Source: Mantamonas sphyraenae (Eukaryota > CRuMs > Mantamonadidae). Taken from it: 64,000 bases of DNA. The notes beneath the pieces were generated by a model that had not been told where the DNA came from, did not search any database, and worked only from the letters and a program-made list of their open reading frames with translations. A program made the translations under genes and the position numbers. Location: the NCBI GenBank assembly GCA_026936335.1, contig JAPMXV010000068.1:1-64000 (forward strand), written 5' to 3'. Below, piece by piece: positions 32,801-42,300 of the stretch (the stretch's first letter is position 1; the number at the start of each line of letters is the position of its first letter).

Positions 32801-35800
32801 CTCGCTGCTGAGCACAATGTCTCTGTACATATGCTCAATGCCTCGGTTGCGTCCAAGTTTGGTGGCATTGTCTCCCTTGTCATGAACAACACGCGCGTGC
32901 GTTTTGCAAACCTGACGTTTGCGAGTCCCAAGTTTGGCCACTATGCGCTTCAGTTTAGTGCGCCGGGACTCGATTCTGTCAGTGCGACGTTTGAAATCAC
33001 CATCGGAGAGCCCGTGTTCATGCGTGTCGTCTCGGGCGCAGCCATCTCTGCGGCTACATCGGACAACACTCTGTTGCCCGCGGTCCAGCTTCGTGCCTTT
33101 GACGTTGCCGATTCGTTTGTCGGCAGTTTGGACACATTCAACCGCACCGTCTCTGTGTACATGGAGCCCTCCTCTGGCAGCCAGCTCAACACATGGCAAG
33201 CGACCATGGTTGACTCGAGCGTCACGGTCGACGCGCTTCGCTTGGCCAACGCTCGTCGTGGCACCTACACCCTTGTGTTTGCCACGCCGGGGCTCACCAA
33301 CGCCACAGCCACGCTCACGGTGCAGCCGGGCAAAGCCTTTGCGCTCAGCGTGCAGCCTGCGCTCGTGGTGTCCAGGTCCGACTACAACGCGCCCTGCCCA
33401 CCATCAACGTCACCGTACTCGACGCAGGCGGAGACCGCACTTCCTTGCCTCCCCTCAACTCGGCCTGCTCCTACCCGGTCAGCACCCACGTGTCCATCAA
33501 CCAAACCGTGGCCAGTGCCCTCGTCGGCGACTCGGTCAACACGTTTATCAGCTCCGGGTTTGCTTCGCTCGATGCACTTGTCTTGCGCAACCTCACCACG
33601 GCCTACTATCAGCTCGATGTGCGCTCCTGTGGTCTCCTCAACGTCTCGCTGCAGGTGCGCGTCGATATTGGTCCCGCGAAATCGCTCCAGGTACAGTCCC
33701 CGCTCGCGGGCGCCTCCATCGAGAGTGTTGCCGTCGCGCGTGTGCCCGCGATCAACTTGGTGGCACTCGACGCCGGTGGCTCGTTTGTCGGCGCCACGGA
33801 CCCTGTTTTGCGGTCCGTCACCGTGTCCCAACTCAAACTCGGCTCCGAGCCCACTCTCGACCTTGCCGGTGCCCTCAGCGCAAACATGTCCCAGGCGAAT
33901 GTCACCTTGGATGCCATTGATGTGCGTGCTCCCAAGGTCGGTGCGTTCACCCTCCAGCTCCAGTCGCCGGGTCTCGTGGGCACACGCGTCTCGCTCGCCG
34001 TTAGCCAGGGTCCGCCCGCGAGCATGCTCGTGGGCACCGTGGCCCAGATCCGCTCCGACGCACTCGTCAACGTGTCTGCCTTCAGTGTGCGCCTTGTCGA
34101 CGCCGGTGCAAACACAATCACGCTGGCCCAGTATGCCTCATACAACGTGTCTGTGCGCTCGTGGCTGCCATCAACCCTTCTCTTTGGTAACTTTGCCTAC
34201 ACCACCACCAACGCTTCCGTCTCCATCGACGGACTCACCATGCGCCAGCCCAAGGTCGGTACATACACGGTCGAGGTGGCCACAGACGCACCGGGCGTGC
34301 CTGCACGCAACGTCAGTTGGTACGTCAACCCCGGTGTGCCCGCATCGGTTGTGTTCTTCCAGGAGCCTGTCACCACGTTCAAGAGTGCCCCCGTGGTGGA
34401 GTTGCCCTCCATGCGCATCTCCGTCCTCGACGCCGCCGAGAACCCGGTGCAGGATCCGTCTGCAGGCTTCGACGTCAAGACATCCGTGCAGGGTCTCACA
34501 GTCCTCGGTTCCACCTCTTATCTCATCGACTACGGCGATGGCTTTGTCAACGACATGCGCTTGCCCACGCCCAGGCAGGGCAACTACACTCTGCTCATCC
34601 AGGTGATCGGGCTGCAGAACCTCACGCGCACCATCACCATCGTCGAGGGCGATCCCCTTTCCCTCAAGGTCACCACGCCGTCTGCTCTCACGCGCCCTGC
34701 ACAGATCAACACCACCTTGTCTGCCATTGCAATCGAGACACGAGACGCAGGCGACGTGCGCACACGCTTGGGCAACTCCACCGTGCAGGTGGCCATGTCC
34801 CCTTCCCCGCAGCTGCTCACAGGCACCACTCTGCTCCAGGTCGTTGACGGCCACGTGCTTTTTGCCAACCTTGCGCTCACGCGACCCTCGGCAACAGTGG
34901 CCACCTACACTCTGACGTTTACTTCCTCGCTCCCGACCATCAATGGCACCACGGTTGTGGTCACCATCACCCGTGGCCAGCCCGAGCGACTCGTCGTCAT
35001 CGACCGTGGCTTCTCCGCCTACAAGAGCCAGCAACGCACACCCGTGTCCTCAGTGCTCCTCCACGCCCTTGATGCAGGCTCTGTGTTTGTCGGTGACGCA
35101 GACCTGGTCCAGCGCAACGTCCTCGTCCGTTCCACCACGCCCAATAACATGACCCTGAGCACAAACGGTGTCACCCACACCATGATCAACGGCAGCGTGC
35201 GCGTCGGCCAGATCGAAATCCTGGCACCCAAGGTCGGCGCCTTTGCCTTTGAGCTCGAGGTGGCCGGACTGCCGCCCATCCAGGTGCCCTTCACCATTGC
35301 TGTCGGTACGGCCGTGTATCTCGAGAGGTACGTGCCTGTGTGGCCTGCCAACATCACACTTGTGTCGCAGCAGGTCACACCGGTGTCCGTCATCAAGGTG
35401 CGCACACTTGACGCCGGCCGCAACATCAACGGTGCGTTTGATGCACAACAGCGTGTCATCACCGCCACCGTGGTCCAGAGTGCAGGAAGCAAGGGCGACG
35501 CAAACACGCCTGCGCCTCTGTTGCCCCTTGCCACGCCCATCATCATGACTGATGGCGACGTGACCATCACAACGCTGCGTTTGGGTTCGCCTCGCCAAGG
35601 TATGCACACTCTGGAGTTGTCTACGTCCAATATGCAGCCCGTGCGCGTCTATGTGTACGTCACGCCCGGTGCCGCAGTGGCCATGCGCTCCGACTCTGCG
35701 ACCACCCAACTACCGGCAACCTACCAAGGGGGCTCCACAGGCCGCGTCACGCTGCCCACGGTCACTCTGCGCGCTGTCGACGCGTCGCTCAACCCACAGA

Positions 35801-38800
35801 CAAACCTGACCACCCAAACAATCCAAGCTCGTGCCACACTTGTCCGCGCTGCTTCCAAGCCGGGCGTGGACGATGTTGTGTCCCTATCCACCGCTGCCGC
35901 CATTCGCACGCGAGCTCCCGTGCAAGTCCTGGCCCAACCGGGCGACTCGGTGCCCTTGTATGGCACTACGTCTCGCGGCACCGATGCTCAAGGCGAAGTT
36001 GTTTTCGCCGATCTGCAGCTCAACGCGCTCGCAGGCGAATACCGCATCGAATTTGTGGCCACCGGTGGCTTGCAAGCAGGCACGCAGGACGTGCGTGTGC
36101 TGCCAGGTCCCGCACGCGCACTGGAAATCATGCGCAACGCCACGCGTGTGTACCGCAACGACCTCGCACCCTTGCCTGAGCAGCCGCTGCTGCGCATGGT
36201 GGACGATCAGGGCAACTTTATCAACACGACCAACACCAACCGTGTGCAAGTGGACATTTCGCCTTCTGTGCAGCGTGTCACAGGTGAGGTCGTCTCGGTT
36301 GTCTCTGGCCTTGCCTCCTTCACTTCCATCAGCTTCCTCGGGCGCTACGGCGTGTCGTACACCCTGACGTACACACTCCTCGACGCCTCGGGCACAAAGG
36401 TGGCCGGCTCCACAGAGATTGTGCTGCCCGGAGGCTTGTCGGTGCGCACATGCGACGAGGCGCGCGCCGGATCCCAGCCGGACACCGTCACAGGCACCAC
36501 CTGCCAGTGCCGTCCTGGATTTGTTGCTTCGGACCCAACTGTGGCCTGCCAGCCGTGTCGCTCGGGCGAGTACCAGCCCGATGCCAACCAACTGCAGTGC
36601 TTCTCCTGCCCACCCAACATGGACACCAGCGGCATCATCGGCGCCGCATCCCTCGACCAGTGCACATGCATTGACGGCTACTTTGAGCCCGGTGCACTGC
36701 GTGGTGCCACAACCACCGGTGCACGCACTTGCCAGCGCTGCACAGAGGGCGGTGTCTGTGTCCAGGGCCAAGAAATCCGAGCCGCACCGGGCTACTTCTC
36801 CTTCAAGAGTAGCACCTCGCAGTTCTACCAATGCTTCAACTCCGAAGCTTGTCAGGGAGGCGTGAACAACACCTGTGCCCAGGGTTACAAGGGCCCGCTG
36901 TGCAGTGTGTGCATCGACGGCTACGGTAGCTTTGGCAACGTGTGCACCCCATGTGGCACACCCGAGAGCTCATGGCTGCTCATGCTCCTCCTCCTCCTCT
37001 CCTTTGTGGTCATGCTCTCGTTCCTCGTGCGCACCGCCGCCGGCCGCAAGAGTGCCGCGTCCATCATTCTCAAGATCTTCCTCAATTATCTCCAGGTGCT
37101 CGCCTTTGTCGGTGATTTCCGCCTGGACTGGACCACAGAGACCACAAGCCTGTTCCAGGTCTCCTCCCTGGCCCTCCTCTCCCTCAAGTTCCACCCCATC
37201 GAATGTGCCGTCGAGCCAGACTTTTATCAACGATTCGACGCCTACCTCACCTTTGTGTTCCTACTCATTGGAGTGCCCGCATTGATCTTTGGTATCCGCT
37301 ACCTGTGGGCTGTCCGCTGGAGCAAGCGCTTTGGCATCGAGGTCAAGCGCCCCGACCTGGAGATCGAGCGGTCCGACCTGCACCTCACCAACGAGGTGGA
37401 ACGCCGCAAGTTCCTGGACAAGCTGGCCAGTGGCCTCAGTGACAAAGAGATTGAGATGCAGATGGCAAGCAAGCCCAAGATGTCATACCAGCAGGCGTGG
37501 CTGTACCAGACCAAGAATCTGTACGCCCTGTCGCTGTTTGTCACCCTGTTCCTGTTCCACCCCATCATCAGCAAGGTCATCCTGCAGACGTTCAACTGCC
37601 AAGAATTCGAAGACGGTAGCTCATACCTGGTGGAAGACATGAGCGTGTCGTGCAAGGACCCGCGATACGTCATCTACCGCGACACGTACGGCGTGATCAT
37701 GCTACTCAGCTACTGCGTGGGCGTGCCTGCCATTGGTCTGTACGTGCTCATGAAGAACCGCAAGCAGCTGATGGCTCCCACTGTCATTGCCCGCTACCGA
37801 TTCTTGTACGACGGCTACAAGAAGAAGCGCTTCTTCTGGGAGATTGTCATCATCTTCCGAAAGCTGTTTGTCGTGGCCATCACAGTGTACTTCCGCCGTG
37901 AGGCCCTGACACAGCTGTACACGGGGTTGTGGTTGAGCATGGGCGGACTGGTGGCCCACCTGTACATGCGTCCGTTTGCAGACGCTCAGGCCACCAACCT
38001 CGAAACTCTGTCGCTGGGCAGCACAACTGTGACCATGCTCACTGGTCTGCTCTTCTTCTCCTCCGAAACTACGAGCAACGAGCGCGTCATGCTCTCCATC
38101 CTGCTCATGGTCATCAACTTTGTGGCTGTCGGTGTGTTTGTCTTTATCATTGCTCGCGAGTTTATCCGCCTCGCGCGCAACCAGCGCCTCGTCCTGGAGA
38201 TGGAGGCACGCGTTGCCCGCGAGCTGGAGGAGCGCAAGCGGCTTAACAAGGCAACCAACGAACGCATGCTCCTGCTCAAGAGCTTCGACTCGGAGAAGGA
38301 CAAGCGCTCGGGCACCATCATGCAGGTGGAAGCCTCGCCTCTCAAACGCCAAAACTCCGCCGCCTCCATCCGCTCCTCTATGGTCATGGAGTCCTTGCTG
38401 CAACGACGTGACTCGCAGCAGCTGCTGGATGCCGTGGCTGCTGTGCACACGATGCTCAAGGCCTCGTCCGCGTGGATTGGTGTCCAAGAGTACATGGAGC
38501 AGCAGGCTGAGAAGCTGGCCAATGTGGAGCCGCGCTGGCACATGTGGCGCATGTACGCAGCGCGCAAGACATGGGAACTGGAACACGAGAACGATGAAAG
38601 CCCCGCGGTTGACGAAACATGGCCAGACACTGTGCTGGAGATGCAGGAGCGCTTCATGGATGACGATAGCAACGAAGTGATCAGCGGCGTGGACTATGGC
38701 ATGCTGATGTCCGTGAGCAAGACGATCGACCGCAAGGGATCCGAGGTCCAGGCGTCCGATTTGGAGGAGTTGATCACAGCCGTGTTCCGCAAGGAACTGG

Positions 38801-39366
38801 ACACATACGCAGGCAGGTTCAACGAGCGCATGAACACGCCCACGGTGCTGTCGCAGGTCAAGTCGCTCAAGCAGGTGCTCATGGATCCCGTCCTGTACGA
38901 CTTTTTGGATCAGCACGTCGAGTCGGAGGGTGGCCTGGGCCAACCAGCCCACGTGGCCAACTTTTGCAGGGATGTGGCCGCCTTCCGTCACAGCTTCTAC
39001 GGCATGGGAGATGGCGAGCGCGATGACGTGGCCAACGAGATCCTGTGCACGTACTTTGACGACGAAACCGACGAGTACGTCGTGCCCGTAGACGACGACG
39101 TATGGGAAGACAAGGCCCACCAGTTGGGTCTGCTGGTCAACGACCGTCTGTTTGAACCGGACATGTTTGACGAGTTTGTCGCCCATTTCATGCAGTCGTC
39201 CTTTGACGCGTGGGTTGCCTCGATGAAGGTGCAGCCCGAGCTTGTGCGCACACGCATGCCCAAGAACGCAGGCAAGAGCAAGCGGTCCAGCAAGCGCTGG
39301 ACGTGGCGCAAGAGCGGCGGAGGCAAGCGCAACAGCAGCAACGGATCGTCGGAAAACTTGTTGTAG
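20840..39366 (+). CDS. Giant multidomain surface receptor, ~5,970 residues
   Basis: Exons are 20840-21094, 21178-21298, 21469-21580, 21741-22015, 22097-24528 and 24641-39366. The last contains one base missing near 33390. Domains in order: signal peptide (1-24); C-type lectin (about 75-185) with Ca-site EPN and WND motifs; LamG/pentraxin-like folds within about 260-1100; 10-11 filamin-type Ig repeats (RDxxxNNR turns) to about 2590, one interrupted by a further LamG-like insert; two IPT/TIG domains (about 2590-2770); a discoidin/F5-8C-like domain (about 2770-2980); some 18 repeats of about 110 residues (to about 4995); Cys-rich GCC2/GCC3- and EGF-like modules (to about 5170); 9-10 hydrophobic segments (about 5173-5570); a 400-residue cytoplasmic tail with a basic coiled coil. 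NxS/T sites are frequent. EPN suggests mannose-type ligands. It is most likely an adhesion or recognition receptor; signalling is inferred. Confidence 0.88.
22016..22096 (+). other. GC-AG intron in the giant receptor gene
   Basis: The frame is open through these 81 bases, but the stretch ends in a C-rich tract and CCCACAG like other introns here. Only a GC donor (ACAG then GCAAGT) gives matching phase to the downstream exon; the nearby GT donor would put a stop in frame. G-GCAAGT is the known consensus of GC-AG introns. The spliced product reads YDLDTGAAVDSQ. Confidence 0.65.
24620..24638 (+). repeat. 19-base C homopolymer before a splice acceptor
   Basis: A run of 19 C residues immediately precedes the AG of intron 24529-24640 in the giant receptor gene and forms its polypyrimidine tract. 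Length errors are likely here in any assembly, but it lies in an intron. Confidence 0.9.
30381..36430 (+). repeat. About 18 tandem ~110-residue repeats in the giant receptor
   Basis: About 18 coding units of roughly 330 bp lie in tandem between the discoidin-like domain and the Cys-rich stalk. Each has a start like SYRS or TYRS, then VxALDAGGxFVG (variants YDVADNFVA, FDVADSFVG), an NRTV or similar strand, a VTxxxLxxxxPKVGTYTLxF block, and ends in a ITIGEP- or SGPP-type turn. The units are diverged in DNA. Strand-rich repeats suggest an Ig-like or cadherin-like fold; no named family came to mind. Confidence 0.8.
33386..33393 (+). other. Single-base frameshift inside the giant receptor gene
   Basis: Upstream of about 33388 the receptor reads in one frame (ending SRSDYN). 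The homologous repeat pattern resumes in another frame from GCC 33391 (ALPTINVTVLDAGG). One base is missing between AAC 33386-33388 and GCC 33391. No intron with GT-AG ends fits. Both sides remain open for thousands of bases. This is most likely an assembly or sequencing error, or a recent mutation. Confidence 0.85.
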
Positions 39367-39371
39367 TCATC

Positions 39372-42300
39372 TTACAAAAACTCAATGTACACCTCGTCGT
39401 CATCACTGTCCTCTTCCCCTGCTCCTGCGCGTCTCGCGGACAACAGCGAGCCGAGAATGGCTTGTTGGAATGCTCGTGAAAGATCCAGCGTCTGTTGTCC
39501 ATCTGCGTCTTCTTCGCCCTCCAGCATCATGCCCATATCTGTCTCAATCGGCATGGCGTCCATGGTGCGAGCGGCCTCTTGCGCTGTGATGCGTGCCTGC
39601 TGGTTGCCGTTTTCATCGTGGACAATCACCTGGCCATCATCGTCCTCAGGCTCCTCCTCGTCGTTGTCGCCATCCTCCTCCGAATCATCGTCGTCTTCAT
39701 CTTGCACGTCCACGCGCTGACCATCGGCACCTTGCAATTGCATCCGTCCTGTGCGCGCGTCGAGAACCAGCACCGGCCCGTCATCGTCATCTTCGTCGTC
39801 ATCGTCGTCGGCCATCATCCCATCCTCCATTTCCATCCCATCCATGTCCTCCTCATCACCTTCGTCACCATCCATGTCGCCAATGGTGATCCAGGCGGGC
39901 ATCTGGCCTTGGCCAGCGGCTCCGGCGCCCTGCTGCCCGAAAATGAAATTCATCAGTTCGGGAAACTCTTGGTCAAAGGTGAATCCCTGGTGCTGCAGGT
40001 CGTCCCCATCCTCGTCGTCCTCCCCGTCGCTGTCGTCGTCTTCGTCGTCGCTGTCGTCGTCCTGCATGCGACGACCCACAGAGTACATACGCACAAACGA
40101 CGGCCGCTCCGTGTCATCAGGCATCTCCAGGACAGCCACGCGATCGTCGCGTTCGTCCACAGAGAGGTCGATGACCGAGCGGTCGAGATTGATGCTGGAA
40201 ATGAGGGAAAAGTCGGTTGTGTCCACGGTTTTGAAGCCCTTTTCAAAGGGCACCCTGTTGCGCGCACGCACCTTGACGGCGTAGCCCACCTGTCCGCTGT
40301 GGTTGAACACACACTTGGCTTCGTCCAGCGCGGCGCATGTGGTGCGCAGCTTCCAGGTGCGTGCGTCCCACACGGTGTTGTTGATGATGACCTCCTGGCC
40401 CGACGGGGTGAACGTGTGAAATGCAAAGTCGGTAAGCTTGTCAAAGCGAAAGACAATCTGTGCACTGCGGATGTCCCACAGCATGCCATCACTGAGTACC
40501 AGGGTGTCGTCTGGGCTGAAGCAGGCCACGTTGTTGCGGTAGTAGTGCAGCTCGCGAGGTCCGCGCTTGGGATCGACAAAGGTGTTGAGCAACGACCCCG
40601 TGTGTGCATCGTACAGCATTGCCTCGCTTCGTGTGGTGCCAAGCACCCACTCGTCGCTAAGGTTGGAGAACACCGACCGATGGCAGCCGGAAAACTGCAA
40701 CAGGCTGTTGCTCATGTTTCCCACTTCCCACAGACGTGAGCCTTCGGCGTGTGACGGACAGCTGGTGAGAAAGCGAGAAGAGGTGGCGTTGGGGGTCACT
40801 GTGGATACCAGGGTGCTGTGGCACTGCCAGTCACCCTGGATTTCGCCCGAGTTGAGGTTGAACACCTTGACACGTCCGTGGTGGGTTCCTGTGATCAGCG
40901 CGCTGCCCTGGTCACCCCAGAAACTGAGGGCGGACAAGCCCACACCCTCGTCGTCGCGGATGTTGCGCGCAAATCGGAAGCGGGAGTACACATACTGTTT
41001 GGACGCCTTGTCCTGTGGACGAAAGGCACGCGTGCCGTCGACGCTGCGAGCAAGCAGACGCCGTGTGGTGTGACGTGCGTGCTGGCCACTGCGCCGAGGC
41101 GGGCAGCGGTGTGGACGAAACAGCGATTGCGGAGGCAGCACGGAAATCGGGTGTTTGCACTGCTTGTGCTGGTCGTGCAGGAACTGCGTCACCATCCCAT
41201 GCAGAGTGACATGCTGGGAATGCTGGGAATGCTGGGAATGCGGCTGCGCCGCGTGCACGGTTGTTGTGTTGTTGGCAGCTGTCCAGGACGGTGTGGACAG
41301 ATGCAAAGAGGAGGAAGATGAGGAGGACGAAGAGGCGGCGGCTTGGTCGGCGGCAGCGGCGACCCCTCCAGAAGGATGCGCTTCGTCGATGCTCATGCCA
41401 GCGCCACGCAAACCAGGAATGGGTACCATGGGCAGAGTGCGTGTGAGCATGGGAGTGGCAGGCGATATGCCAGGTCCCAAAGCGGCAATGTCCTGCAGAT
41501 TGTTCATCGAGGGCGAAGGTTGCACACGGCCACCGTTGTTGTCAAGCATGAAGCGCACCCTGTCGGCGGATTCGGCAATGGAGGAGGAGCCACTGTTGCG
41601 CGATGTCGTTGTCTCTTGGCTGACCTCCGAGCCCTCTTCAGTCAGTGAGGCCATGCTGTGTGCAGACAGGGATCGTACAACCGAAGAGCCGGTGCGTCCA
41701 CGTGACGGTGTGCCACGCAACCTCGGGGTTTTTGTGTCGTTCCCATGGGCCACGTCTGCACTGCTGCCTGACACGAGTTTGGCTGGCGAAGGACCAAGGT
41801 TGTCGACGCGCCGACGTTTCTGATCCGAGCCACCCACGCGTGCTCCCGAGTCTCGCTTCTTGCTGCTGCTGAACGAGGCCTTCTTGGCCTTTGCTTTTGC
41901 TTTTGCATGTTTGAGGTTCTTGAGCGCACTACTGCTGAGCTTGGCAGGGCTGGAATGCGTTGCCGCCGACGAGCCACTCAGCACCACGCTGCGCGTCCCT
42001 TTGATGGGCCGTCCGGGTGTACCTGTGTTGATTGCGGCGCCCACGCCCGTGTTTGAGTCGGCTGCGTCGCCGATGGACCCGGACGAGTCGATAGCTGTCG
42101 CATCGGCTGCGCCGCCCTCGCTGTTGATGTTGGCAAGGCCTGCCTCGATGCCAAGCGTCTGTGCAGTTGTGTGCAGGCCCAGAGCGTGCAGGTGCTGCTG
42201 GATAAGCATGAGCAAATCCCCTTGCTGGTACTCCAGGCGTGTGTTGTCGACCACATCGGCCTTGTGGATCTTGGCAATGGGTGCGTCGCGTGTTTCCAGG

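Noticed and set aside
31931-33199. 422-residue minus-strand frame opposite the giant receptor
   Set aside because: The receptor repeats continue uninterrupted on the plus strand; the antisense is a codon-bias artefact.
37702-39186. 494-residue minus-strand frame opposite the receptor membrane region
   Set aside because: The plus strand encodes membrane helices and the tail; the antisense frame has His/Gln/Val-rich shadow composition.
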